The notes under the pieces were generated by a model that saw only the letters and a list, made by a program, of their open reading frames with translations, was not told the origin of the DNA and did not search any database. Positions 44,898-54,030 of a DNA stretch of 64,000 nucleotides are shown here, one piece after another; position 1 is the first letter of the stretch, and each line of letters starts with the position of its first letter. The stretch comes from Vibrio fortis (GTDB lineage: Bacteria > Pseudomonadota > Gammaproteobacteria > Enterobacterales > Vibrionaceae): NCBI RefSeq assembly GCF_000695685.1, contig NZ_JFFR01000002.1, positions 682,001 to 746,000 of the forward strand, in the 5' to 3' direction. The position numbers and the translations under genes are program-made.

Positions 44898-45767
44898 TTA
44901 AGCAACTAAACGCGCTAGCTGCGCATCCTCTCTGAAAAGAACACACCATTTAGCAACGGATGATAATTCAGAGTCATGAGAAGTTAGTTTTCGGATGTTC
45001 TCACAGTGCGTTTCAACTTTCTGTAGCGCCCCTGGGTTCCCCCCTTGACGACATCTAGACTTAAATTTTTGATATTGTTCAATCTCGAAACAAACTTTTT
45101 GCCAAACCTTTCTTCTTGCTTCAGCTAAATCTGCGTGCTCATTGAGCTTTAGACGAACGATTGTTTGTTCAACTCGTAACTTTTCCCAGTCTGAAGCTGT
45201 AGGAACAGGGATAGCGTTCCCAGTTTCATCGAAAGCAATGAGGTCAGTGTCATACTGGATAGTCGGATCCAATAGGAAAGCATCTTCAGATTCTTCACGT
45301 TGATTTTCATATGTCGAGTATAGAGAACCATCTTTTAACGGAAACCAACCTCCTTTCTTCCGATTACCCACATTTCCACATAACCTATAGTTAGTGTAAT
45401 CAAATGCTAGCCACCAATAGCCATCGCGTACCGTTTTATCAATACTTTTAGCTTCCTTTTTCGGGCGAAAATGCTCCACATCGTAGTGTGAGTAGAGCTC
45501 CTTTACTTCTGAAAACCAACACTTACCTTTGGATAAAACTTTTAGCCATAGTTTCAATTTACCCCAGTGTGATGAATGGTCGTCGATGTATTTATTGCGC
45601 GCAGCTATATCACCGCTTTCATGTAACGCCTCAATAGCTTCTAGGTGATCATTTGACTGATTTAACCATTCTTGCCATTTAACTTCAGTCCATGGTGTCC
45701 AGTCCGGAAATTCAGGGTCAGCTGGTGTGTTATGAGGAGTCTTACCTGTAAAGTTAATGAAGCGCAT
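44898..45767 (-). CDS. HNH-type nuclease, PtuB/TIGR02646-like
   Basis: 289 residues. KGKCWFSEVKELYSHYDVEHFRPKK (positions 80–104) is split here as GKCWFSE and YDVEHFRPK: the Asp-x-Glu-His-Phe-Arg-Pro-Lys signature is that of PtuB-like HNH proteins of Septu and retron systems. The second Cys of the usual CxxC is Ser86, so the zinc knuckle looks absent. Two bases after the ATPase gene, as ptuB follows ptuA. Predicted effector nuclease of the pair. Confidence 0.8.
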   Translation of the reverse strand: MRFINFTGKTPHNTPADPEFPDWTPWTEVKWQEWLNQSNDHLEAIEALHESGDIAARNKYIDDHSSHWGKLKLWLKVLSKGKCWFSEVKELYSHYDVEHFRPKKEAKSIDKTVRDGYWWLAFDYTNYRLCGNVGNRKKGGWFPLKDGSLYSTYENQREESEDAFLLDPTIQYDTDLIAFDETGNAIPVPTASDWEKLRVEQTIVRLKLNEHADLAEARRKVWQKVCFEIEQYQKFKSRCRQGGNPGALQKVETHCENIRKLTSHDSELSSVAKWCVLFREDAQLARLVA

Positions 45768-45769
45768 AC

Positions 45770-47566
45770 TTAATCAGCCTCACTTAATATTTTGTTGATA
45801 ATATCATCAGCAATAGCATCTTGTTCTGCAAGCTCTTCAGCCGACAAGTCAGGTTTATGAAATTTAGTATGTTTAGCCATCTTTCTTACAAACATTGCAT
45901 AAAAGGGGTCTTTGAAATCTGACGTCGCAAAACCTAGATCAGCTAATTCATCACTTAACCTTTTTAATTCAGCTTCTTGTTCTACTGTTTTATTATCTAT
46001 AGCAAAAAGAGCATTGCGTTTAAATAACCTACGTTCAGTTTCACTATCTAAGGTCGAAGACAAGCCAAATAATTCACTCTTAAGCAAACCTGTGACGCCC
46101 ATCCCTTGAGGATGTTCATTTGGTTGTTCAACAAGAGTTTTCAAGCCATTTTTGCGAATGATATGGACTTGTTCCTTTTTGAGTGACCCCACCATCATTG
46201 GATCATGAGTAGTAATCAGGATCTGTGATTCGCCTTGAATAGCATTTTCACTACGAGGCTTAAGGACGTTTTCGATGTCATCAAAATAGCGAAGTTTCCA
46301 AATTGGATTTAGGTGAGTGTCTGGTTCATCAAGAAGAAAAAGGCAATGATCTTCGCTGGTTATTCGCATGAGCCCAAGAACAGTTAGCATTTGTAGCTCA
46401 CCTTCGGATAGCTGAGTAAAACTCACTTTACCACCGTGTTCATCGCGTTTCTTTACGGTTATTCTTACTTCATCAATCAAATCGCCAATGTAAGCACCTT
46501 CGGCGTAACGGAAGAAGCTGTCGGGGCCGCCGACCAATTCACCGAGCTCTCTAAGCTTTTCTTTGTTGGGTACATACAAATACAGCTGCTTTTGTTTTTC
46601 TGTGCGGCCACGAAAATCAATTTGTTTACTGACTTCCTGCTCAATGGGCGCCCAGGCCACTTGCCAGAGTTTATCTAGAAACTCGCTGACTACATTGCCA
46701 CGGGCATACCAAAAACGCGGGTCGCCTTCGTTGATTTCCATTTCATCGAACTTACCGCTGCGGCGTTTTTCACGCAGGCGGTGGGGTTCTTTCAGTACAA
46801 ATAGCGCTGACTCTAAAGATTCGATATGCAGGTTGTTTAGTACCTTTTTAAATACCGGGTCATCCGAGAGTAAACAGGCAAGCAACACCAATTGGCTGTG
46901 ACCGCCACGACAATAAAACAGGCGGCGCAGACGGTCATCGCCTACTTGTTTTAATCTGGACTCGCGGCGGCGTTTGGCGTCTTCTATTGCGCGAATATCA
47001 GCATCGGAGGCGGTGAAATTGTCCAGCAGGTCTTCAGACAAAACTTCGTCGGTGGTGATTTCCTGACGTTTGTTAAATCGGCGCTGGTGCTCCTGAAATA
47101 ACTGTTCGATGCGCTCATTGCGGCCAGAGTAATAGGCAAATATATGTGTTGGTAACAGCCGTGGACCGCGACGCTTATCTTGCGGGACTTTGTCCGGCGG
47201 GTCATTTTTAATCAGATACTCTTGGCTAACACGATCACCATCTACCCAAACGTAAGGGCGCTTCTGTTTGGCAGTATCTGCCTGAATACGCACTATGTGA
47301 CCACGAATTTCGTATTCCAATGTGTAATCAAAAGACGCTTCTCGGTCGAGATCGACATCGCGAAACAGGGTAATCAGTGCTTCGATTAAATTGGATTTGC
47401 CGGTGCCATTCTGGCCAATCAGCGCATGACTGCGAATGCGTTTTGCAGGTGTATTGCTTGCTGGAACGGCGGGTCTGCTCGAAACCGGCTCCAACTCGCT
47501 GGCAAAATTCACTTCAAGATTACGCAGGTTACGAAATGCTTGAATCTTTAATTTTTTTAATTGCAT
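45770..47566 (-). CDS. AAA/ABC-type ATPase, PtuA-like
   Basis: 598 residues, SMC/RecF-like ATPase: Walker A GQNGTGKS (51–58), ABC signature LSEGELQM (about 386) and Walker B LFLLDEPDTHLNP (about 405), then an H-loop (LITTHDPMMVG). There is no long coiled coil; the central part is a shorter insertion. The neighbouring PtuB-like HNH gene supports a Septu-type ATPase–nuclease pair. The 5' half of the gene (about 46500–47566) is visibly GC-richer than its 3' half, suggesting recombination. Confidence 0.82.
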   Translation of the reverse strand: MQLKKLKIQAFRNLRNLEVNFASELEPVSSRPAVPASNTPAKRIRSHALIGQNGTGKSNLIEALITLFRDVDLDREASFDYTLEYEIRGHIVRIQADTAKQKRPYVWVDGDRVSQEYLIKNDPPDKVPQDKRRGPRLLPTHIFAYYSGRNERIEQLFQEHQRRFNKRQEITTDEVLSEDLLDNFTASDADIRAIEDAKRRRESRLKQVGDDRLRRLFYCRGGHSQLVLLACLLSDDPVFKKVLNNLHIESLESALFVLKEPHRLREKRRSGKFDEMEINEGDPRFWYARGNVVSEFLDKLWQVAWAPIEQEVSKQIDFRGRTEKQKQLYLYVPNKEKLRELGELVGGPDSFFRYAEGAYIGDLIDEVRITVKKRDEHGGKVSFTQLSEGELQMLTVLGLMRITSEDHCLFLLDEPDTHLNPIWKLRYFDDIENVLKPRSENAIQGESQILITTHDPMMVGSLKKEQVHIIRKNGLKTLVEQPNEHPQGMGVTGLLKSELFGLSSTLDSETERRLFKRNALFAIDNKTVEQEAELKRLSDELADLGFATSDFKDPFYAMFVRKMAKHTKFHKPDLSAEELAEQDAIADDIINKILSEAD

Positions 47567-47579
47567 TCCACTATATTCC

Positions 47580-49718
47580 TTAGATTTCCTGAAGTGCTCT
47601 AGCCTCAGCTACTGAGCGTTTTATAATCCAACCGTTTTTCATCTCTAGTTTTAGCTGTTTTTCGAAAGTCACTCGCTCTAGGCCTGATTGGTTAAATAAA
47701 TCATCCTCATAAACCAGACCACCGAGTTTTTTAATGATCTGAATTAACTTGGCTCCATCTTCATCGATGGTTTTTTCTACATCTAAACCATCTTTGAGAA
47801 TTAGCACTGAGGGCTCTAAAAGCCAGCCGTGGGCGACTTCGGTTTTTAACTGCGCGTAAAAGGCATCTATCTCACCACCAAAGCGCTGCCATAAATCTTT
47901 GGCGCTCATCTCGCCACTATGGCGAGCCAGGATAGTGGCCAGTGGAGCTTGTGCTTTTACATCGGGTGGTGTGCCTAAACGCACTGGTGCCACCAGTTCA
48001 GTTTGTGGGGCTTTCATAGGTTCCTCTTCTTGTTCGATAGCGTGGCCGGTAAGAGTGGAAACTGTTGCACCAGCCAGCGATGCCGATAGGTTTTGCTTTT
48101 TCTCTAGTAACTTTCGCCACTCAATGCATTCAGCAGATATCGATGAAAATGCAGCAAGGATATTTTCCTGTTCTTCCAATGGAGGAATTGGAAACGGGAA
48201 GCTACGAAGTTGTGTCATGTTGATAGATGCAAGGTTTGTTGTTTGCTTAGAAGCACCCGCAAAATAGTCTCTACCAATGCCCGAGTTAAGAACCAATTCT
48301 GCCCACTCATTTTTTATCAGAGCACTTGGCACTCTCGCTTTGAATACATGATTCTGATGGAGGACGTTATCTGCTTTTTTGCGCCAAATCGCTGTGCGAC
48401 CGACTTTGTCCCAATCACCGCCTTCGGTAATTAAAAGATCGCCTTCTTCAACAAGATACTTGGGTAATTCCGTTGCGACGATTTCAATGGTTTTAAGTGT
48501 GTCCAGCTTGAAATAACCACGCTGAACATTTGCAACTGCTAAATATGGGCAAATAACCGTTTTCTTTCCTTGAAGGTTTCTTCCCTTCGTCACGCCGCCA
48601 ATTACTATGGCGATGTCATCAAAAGCAGTTAATTCCCAATGCTCTGGATAAGCTGTTTCAACATCCGTCATTCCCACTACTTTTTGCCGACGCATTAGGC
48701 CATTTTCAATATATTCGTCACGTCTTTCTGTGCAATCTGCCTTTATTTTTTCCAGGTCTGGCTTTGCGTGGACAGCAGGTGAGAGAAGACCACGAACAGC
48801 AAGGTTTTTGATTTCAGCAATCGCATCATCCACATCATCCGGCGCGGAAAACAGTTGGTCGAAGTTAGCTTGCAGGCGTAGCCAGCTGTCTTGCAGCTCA
48901 TGTGGGCTTTGGCTGACGGCGACGGCTTGCAAGGTGGATTGGCGCAAGTGGTTTTGCAGTTGACGTTTTCGTTTTTGTTGCTCTTCTAATTTGTCACATA
49001 AAGCCATCAACTCATCGACTTTAGCGACAATGCGAGATTGCTCCTCCAGCGGAGGTAAGGCCGCAGGAAGAGCTAAAAGCTTAGCTTGTTTAATCCCTGA
49101 AACTGTCATACCGGTTCCATTGACTTCGCGAGTCTTATACAGAATTATAAAGAAATCTGTATTGACCTCTTTGGGTAATTCCAAAGCCTTCAAATCCTGA
49201 TTGATGGCAACTGGTACTCGATTTACCAACACTTTCCCTAATCCCATACGAGTACAAACGATTACACGTCCGGCTGGTATTAGATTAGACGAACTATTTT
49301 TAAGCCCATCTTCAGTAATGTGATCTTGAGTATTATCCAAGTATTTAAAGTCTTTTAGGTCCTTAACACTTGCCCAAGGGATATTTCCCCCCCAATAACT
49401 TGGATTACTTTTCGAGGGGGTTCCCCCACCAGTTATCGTCAGGGCAAGATCACCCAATCGACATATAGCCCAATGGGCAGGAATTCTATGAATAGCTCTT
49501 GACGGAGGCGATTGCTGTGCAATCACTTTCTTTTTGTCAGTATGTTCACCTTTCTTCCTATTAATAGATTCAAGCAATGGCGAAGCATCTAATGAGCTTT
49601 CAAATGAAATCAAATATCCAGAAACAGCCAAGTGCAGAATCAGCTCCCTTAACCGCTTCACGCCGTCAGGCGCATTGGCTATATGCCCAAACTCAGCTAA
49701 AAACTGTTTAGCATCCAT
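47580..49718 (-). CDS. hsdS: Type I restriction specificity subunit HsdS with long C-terminal extension
   Basis: 712 residues, well above the usual 400–600. Opens RLRELILHLAVSGYL; TRD1 about 80–220; conserved coil about 225–275 (LPPLEEQSRIVAKVDELMALCDKLEEQQ); TRD2 about 355–530; second conserved segment IPPLEEQENILAAFSS. The last 140 residues hold two winged-helix-like repeats (LATILARHSGEMSAKDLWQR and LIQIIKKLGGLVYEDDLFNQ), each ending in GW(L/I). The TRDs are AT-rich and the conserved parts GC-richer, as after TRD exchange. Its ATG shares one base with the hsdM stop. Confidence 0.9.
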   Translation of the reverse strand: MDAKQFLAEFGHIANAPDGVKRLRELILHLAVSGYLISFESSLDASPLLESINRKKGEHTDKKKVIAQQSPPSRAIHRIPAHWAICRLGDLALTITGGGTPSKSNPSYWGGNIPWASVKDLKDFKYLDNTQDHITEDGLKNSSSNLIPAGRVIVCTRMGLGKVLVNRVPVAINQDLKALELPKEVNTDFFIILYKTREVNGTGMTVSGIKQAKLLALPAALPPLEEQSRIVAKVDELMALCDKLEEQQKRKRQLQNHLRQSTLQAVAVSQSPHELQDSWLRLQANFDQLFSAPDDVDDAIAEIKNLAVRGLLSPAVHAKPDLEKIKADCTERRDEYIENGLMRRQKVVGMTDVETAYPEHWELTAFDDIAIVIGGVTKGRNLQGKKTVICPYLAVANVQRGYFKLDTLKTIEIVATELPKYLVEEGDLLITEGGDWDKVGRTAIWRKKADNVLHQNHVFKARVPSALIKNEWAELVLNSGIGRDYFAGASKQTTNLASINMTQLRSFPFPIPPLEEQENILAAFSSISAECIEWRKLLEKKQNLSASLAGATVSTLTGHAIEQEEEPMKAPQTELVAPVRLGTPPDVKAQAPLATILARHSGEMSAKDLWQRFGGEIDAFYAQLKTEVAHGWLLEPSVLILKDGLDVEKTIDEDGAKLIQIIKKLGGLVYEDDLFNQSGLERVTFEKQLKLEMKNGWIIKRSVAEARALQEI

Positions 49719-51511
49719 TAAGCTATTCCTTCATCTTTGAACTGATGAGCTAATGCAGCACCCAATTCACTTTTAAGGGCGTTTTCGACTTCTTCTATCT
49801 CACCTAGTAGCTTTTTGTACTTTTCTAGTAAGACATCGGGATCATGGCTTTCTTCTTCTGGTGCATTAGGGTTTGGTATATCTAAGTTATAGATCGGCCA
49901 ATACAAACGGTCACCAGCGAATTGAGCATCTTTTGCTTGAATACGTAATGGCTCTGCTTTGGCTTGCAGCTCTGATATCTGAGTGTTTACTCTCTCGCGG
50001 TTGTCTGAGTCTTTTGTACCCTTAAGGCTTTCTCTCAATGAGCGAATCTGGCTTTCTAGCTCACTTGCTTGATTATTTAGTTGTTCGGCCTTGTCCCATT
50101 GAGGTTGTGCTGCAGCAATTGCGTCTTCGCGCTTAGCCTTGAAGTCGATCTTCCAGGCAAACTCATTCTCTACACGCTCACTAAAGTCGTTCTCTTCACT
50201 TCCCCACCATGCTTTTTCCGCTTCAAACTCTTCGATACGGATAGGCTTTGTTTTTGAGTAACTCTTATAGCCTTTTGGATACGGGTGCTCGTAAAACCAA
50301 ATATCACTTGTCGCAAACTCATCACTGCCGTCGGCAACCTGGCCTTTACGTGTGAAGAACAGTAAATTGGTTTTGATTGTGGTATACGGAGCAAATACGC
50401 CTTTAGGAAGGCGAATAATGGTATGTAAATTACATTCACGGAGTAGCAACTCTTTGAGCTTTCCTTTTATGCCATCGCCAAACATTACCCCATCAGGTAG
50501 CACAACTGCAGCTCGGCCATTGTCCTTAAGTAGCTTTTTAATCATCAAAGCCATGAACATGTCTGCAGTTTCACGAGTACGTAGATCTGCTGGATAATCA
50601 GAGCCAACACCATCATCTTCATAGCCGCCAAACGGTGGATTAGTAATAATGCAATCATGCTTATCATTGGCAGACCATTCATTCCACCCTTTAGCAAGGG
50701 TGTTACGGTGATCAATTTGACTAGGTACATCAATGTCATGCAATAGCATGTTAGTCGTACACAAAAGGTGAGGTAACTGCTTTTTCTCAAACCCAAAAAT
50801 CAGTTCTTCAATCGCTTTTTTATCTTCTGCGCTCGATTTTTTGCTCACCTGCGTTCGGAAATGGTCTATTGCAGCAGTAAGGAAACCACCAGTACCACAT
50901 GCAGGATCTAGTACTGTTTCCCTCTTATCTAGACGAGGATTCACCATTTGCGCCATAAATTGAGTGATAGCGCGGGGGGTGTAGAACTCACCAGCATTAC
51001 CCGCACCACGAAGATCGTTGAGTAATTGCTCGTATACATCACCAATATTGGCGCGTGTTTTGAAGTCATGAAAGTTAATTGAGTCTTCAAGCTTTTCTAT
51101 AATAGCCAGCATCAATGGGCCAGATTTCATATAGTTATTAGCATCTTCAAAAACTTGCTTAATAACTTTGTATTGCTTGCCGGCATTAGCATCTATGCCA
51201 TCTTTCAGTGCTGGGAAAAGCCTATTGTTGACAAAGTTAGTGAGTTCACTGCCAGCGATTTGCGGTTGTTTCTTGCCTTGTGCATCAACTTTGAACGCAG
51301 CCCAGTTCCGCCAACGGTACTGTTCAGGAATCGGTGACTTGTAGGTTTTTCCTGCTTCTTCAGCATCGTCTTCCCACTCTTCTTCTCGCTGGTCGAAAAC
51401 CTTAAGGAACAACATCCAAGTTAGTTGTCCTAAACGCTGCGCGTCTCCATCAACCCCATCATCTTTTCGCATGATGTCTTGGATGCTTTTTACTGTGCTA
51501 CTTAAATTCAT
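49718..51511 (-). CDS. hsdM: Type I restriction N6-adenine methyltransferase subunit HsdM
   Basis: 597 residues. N-terminal HsdM_N domain (about 5–150); SAM-binding motif I LDPACGTGGF (201–210); catalytic motif IV NPPF (291–294), typical of gamma-class N6-adenine methylases. A C-terminal coil (about 465–540) packs on HsdS. All catalytic residues are present, so the methylase half of the system appears functional. 27 bases after hsdR. Confidence 0.95.
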   Translation of the reverse strand: MNLSSTVKSIQDIMRKDDGVDGDAQRLGQLTWMLFLKVFDQREEEWEDDAEEAGKTYKSPIPEQYRWRNWAAFKVDAQGKKQPQIAGSELTNFVNNRLFPALKDGIDANAGKQYKVIKQVFEDANNYMKSGPLMLAIIEKLEDSINFHDFKTRANIGDVYEQLLNDLRGAGNAGEFYTPRAITQFMAQMVNPRLDKRETVLDPACGTGGFLTAAIDHFRTQVSKKSSAEDKKAIEELIFGFEKKQLPHLLCTTNMLLHDIDVPSQIDHRNTLAKGWNEWSANDKHDCIITNPPFGGYEDDGVGSDYPADLRTRETADMFMALMIKKLLKDNGRAAVVLPDGVMFGDGIKGKLKELLLRECNLHTIIRLPKGVFAPYTTIKTNLLFFTRKGQVADGSDEFATSDIWFYEHPYPKGYKSYSKTKPIRIEEFEAEKAWWGSEENDFSERVENEFAWKIDFKAKREDAIAAAQPQWDKAEQLNNQASELESQIRSLRESLKGTKDSDNRERVNTQISELQAKAEPLRIQAKDAQFAGDRLYWPIYNLDIPNPNAPEEESHDPDVLLEKYKKLLGEIEEVENALKSELGAALAHQFKDEGIA

Positions 51512-51538
51512 CTTACTTCTCTGTTAAATCCACGATGA

Positions 51539-53674
51539 CTATGCAGTTAAATCATCACGGTACAATTCGTTCTCAAGCTCTTTTATTGCTTGTTGGTACT
51601 TATCGAGCCCACCAAATATGTGTCGTCGGATCTGAGTCTTACTGCCAAGCTGGTCAAACGGTGGAAGCTCTAATATTTTCGGATTTTCAATATCTTGAAC
51701 GCCATGTTGGGCAAACTTATCAACTAAAGCCTCAAGCACTAACTTTGCTTGTTCACCGTATTTACCAAACACATCACGCTTTTTCACATTGTTGGCGCGC
51801 TCTTTTCGCGTCAATGGTTTTTGGTTGAAGGCGACATGAGCGACCAAATCGAACACATCCAACTCGTCACCGTTAGGAATCGCTTGCTGCAACAATTCTA
51901 GTTTGATTCCGTGCTCCGCCAACTGTTCAACAATCGCCTGCTTTCGATCGCTATCATTCCAACGTTTTAAAAAGTCAGAAAGTGTACCAAAATTCTCTTT
52001 GACTGACTGCTCTATTTGGTCTTTGAGAAGCACTCGGTAGTCTTCAATAATGAGCTTTCCATCAGTATCTAGATACTGTGACCTTTCTGCAGCTAAATCT
52101 ACATCAACATCGTCAATTACGAACTTCTTACGAGGCTCTTTCGGATCGCCAGGGTCTTCTGGAGGACCTGGGAAGTCTGGTTCTGGTCCATCACCATCAT
52201 CTTCTATCGGTGGAAGATCTTCTGGCGGAACCACTGGCTCATCCGGTTCTGGTTCATACACAATTACTGGCTCGCCATCGAACTCAGGATCAGAAAAAAG
52301 CCTAGTCGCCCCTTTAAAGTCCATAATGGTAAAGTAGAGTTTGTTATAATCTTCTCTTAATCGAGTTCCTCGCCCTATGATTTGTTTAAACTCAGTCATA
52401 GAGTTTATGTTCTGATCAAGAACAATTAGCTTGCACGTTTTCGCATCGACGCCTGTGGTTAGTAACTTTGATGTTGTAGCGATGACGGGGTAAGGCTCAT
52501 CATTATCAATAAAATAGGAAAGTTGGGCTTTACCTTCATTATCATCACCCGTAATACGCATGACATAACGTCTGTTGCTTGCTGCCGCTGGAATAAGCTT
52601 CACCAACTCTTGCCTCATTCTTTCTGCATGATCTTGCTCGTCACAGAAGATGATGGTTTTGGCCATGGGGTCAGTTGAGCTTAAATATTCCCATACCTTT
52701 CGGGCTACAAATCGGGTTCTTTTCTCAAGCACTAGATTCCGATCAAAATCTTTTGTGTTGTACTGCCTTTGCTCTACTTCCTGACCATATTTGTCTGTCT
52801 TGCCTTTCTCAGGTGTGTAACCGAGGGCGTCAACATTAGATGCAATACGAATCACTTTGTAAGGAGCCAGAAAACCATCTTCTATACCCTGTTTTAACGA
52901 ATAGGTATAAATTGGTTCACCAAAATACTTAAAGTTAAATTCAGGATTGATGATCTGCCCGTCGACTGGTTTTACTTCTTTAGGTGTAGCTGTCAAACCG
53001 ATGTGAGTAGCACTGTCAAAGTACTTAAGGATCTCATGCCAAGCAGAGTCTTCTCGAACGCTACCTCGGTGACACTCATCTATTACAACTAAGTCGAAAA
53101 AGTCTCTTGGAAACTGCTTGTAGATTTGCTTCCAATCTTCTTTCCCTGTGACGGCCTGATATAGGGCCAAGTAGATCTCATAGCTTTTCTTAGCTTGTCT
53201 GTTTGTTACCTTATGCATGAACTCGCCAAAAGGAGCAAAATCTTGCTGCATAGTTTGGTCAACAAGGATATTCCTATCAGCTAAAAACAAGATCCGTTTT
53301 TTTGCCTTAGCTTTCCAAAGACGCCAAATAATCTGAAATGCGGTGTAAGTTTTTCCTGTACCAGTTGCCATAACTAACAGAATACGTGATTGTTCTTTAG
53401 CAATAGCTTCTAGAGTGCGATTGATTGCTACACGTTGATAGTACCTAGGTTCCTTACCGGTGCCGTCCGTATAGTACGGCTGTTCGATTATCTTTTGAGC
53501 TTGCGTCGTTTCAATACCTTTCCACTGCTGATAGATAGGCCAAAGTTGGTCTAACGTTGGAAACTCATCCAAGGTTAGCTCGCGTACTACAGGTAGTGTT
53601 AATCCCGTACGATCATGGAGTAAAAAAGCATCACCATTACTACTTATCGCAAATGGAGCATCAAGCATCTCCAT
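51539..53674 (-). CDS. hsdR: HsdR, helicase/translocase part (separated from nuclease by a frameshift)
   Basis: 711 residues. Superfamily 2 translocase with Walker A ATGTGKT (103–109) and the DECH box in LVVIDECHRGS; further helicase motifs (LTATPKE, IIGRGTRLRED) and the C-terminal domain that docks on HsdM. It lacks the nuclease domain, which is on 53661–54002 in another frame. The ATG at 53674 overlaps the end of that fragment by 14 bases, with GGAG too close to serve as its own ribosome site; reinitiation is possible but probably weak. With the 37-bp duplication reduced to one copy, the two parts join into one ORF of 808 residues. Confidence 0.9.
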   Translation of the reverse strand: MEMLDAPFAISSNGDAFLLHDRTGLTLPVVRELTLDEFPTLDQLWPIYQQWKGIETTQAQKIIEQPYYTDGTGKEPRYYQRVAINRTLEAIAKEQSRILLVMATGTGKTYTAFQIIWRLWKAKAKKRILFLADRNILVDQTMQQDFAPFGEFMHKVTNRQAKKSYEIYLALYQAVTGKEDWKQIYKQFPRDFFDLVVIDECHRGSVREDSAWHEILKYFDSATHIGLTATPKEVKPVDGQIINPEFNFKYFGEPIYTYSLKQGIEDGFLAPYKVIRIASNVDALGYTPEKGKTDKYGQEVEQRQYNTKDFDRNLVLEKRTRFVARKVWEYLSSTDPMAKTIIFCDEQDHAERMRQELVKLIPAAASNRRYVMRITGDDNEGKAQLSYFIDNDEPYPVIATTSKLLTTGVDAKTCKLIVLDQNINSMTEFKQIIGRGTRLREDYNKLYFTIMDFKGATRLFSDPEFDGEPVIVYEPEPDEPVVPPEDLPPIEDDGDGPEPDFPGPPEDPGDPKEPRKKFVIDDVDVDLAAERSQYLDTDGKLIIEDYRVLLKDQIEQSVKENFGTLSDFLKRWNDSDRKQAIVEQLAEHGIKLELLQQAIPNGDELDVFDLVAHVAFNQKPLTRKERANNVKKRDVFGKYGEQAKLVLEALVDKFAQHGVQDIENPKILELPPFDQLGSKTQIRRHIFGGLDKYQQAIKELENELYRDDLTA

Positions 53675-53707
53675 TACTACTTATCGCAAATGGAGCATCA
53701 AGCATCT
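53634..53707. repeat. Perfect 37-bp tandem duplication inside hsdR
   Basis: Copy 1 is 53634–53670 and copy 2 is 53671–53707, identical over all 37 bases (each begins CCATTACTAC and ends AGCATCT); one more base matches beyond. 37 is not a multiple of three, so the duplication shifts the frame and puts a stop at 53661–53663. Removing one copy leaves 2427 bases from 54002 to 51539, exactly 809 codons including stop. Confidence 0.98.
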
Positions 53708-54002
53708 CGGCATAAATGAGGGCCTGTTGCATGCCATGCCCCACTGAATAAGAATTTTTTTTAGCTTCAATAACAGCTATCGGCAAGTTTGGTTTGGCGT
53801 ACAAAACGTAATCAGCTCGCATAGGACCACCTTTCTTTTCAGGGTTCTTTATTCGTGCTGCAAGTTTGCCACGAACCATTACGCGCCCATCAGTAAGATT
53901 TACCTCTTCACGAAACTGATGTTGCTTCCATTCCGCTTTTTCTATCGAAGGTGTAATGTACTTAGTGCATATATCTCTTTCCGAGAACGATTTTTTGTCC
54001 AT
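53661..54002 (-). CDS. hsdR: HsdR, N-terminal nuclease fragment
   Basis: 113 residues ending at a frameshift stop. It carries the PD-(D/E)xK nuclease of HsdR: Asp64 in MRADYVLY and Glu79-Ala-Lys81 in AVIEAKK. Its last 13 residues are repeated at the start of the downstream fragment because of the 37-bp duplication. As it stands, the fragment alone cannot make the motor–nuclease enzyme, so restriction should be off in this copy. Starts 28 bases after mrr. Confidence 0.9.
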   Translation of the reverse strand: MDKKSFSERDICTKYITPSIEKAEWKQHQFREEVNLTDGRVMVRGKLAARIKNPEKKGGPMRADYVLYAKPNLPIAVIEAKKNSYSVGHGMQQALIYAEMLDAPFAISSNGDA

Positions 54003-54030
54003 ACTTTTTACACTCCAAACCTAACCATCT

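Noticed and set aside
51539..54002. hsdR split as a natural two-gene arrangement
   Set aside because: The break falls exactly in a perfect 37-bp duplication and the same 13 residues end one fragment and start the other, so it is a mutation, not a family architecture.
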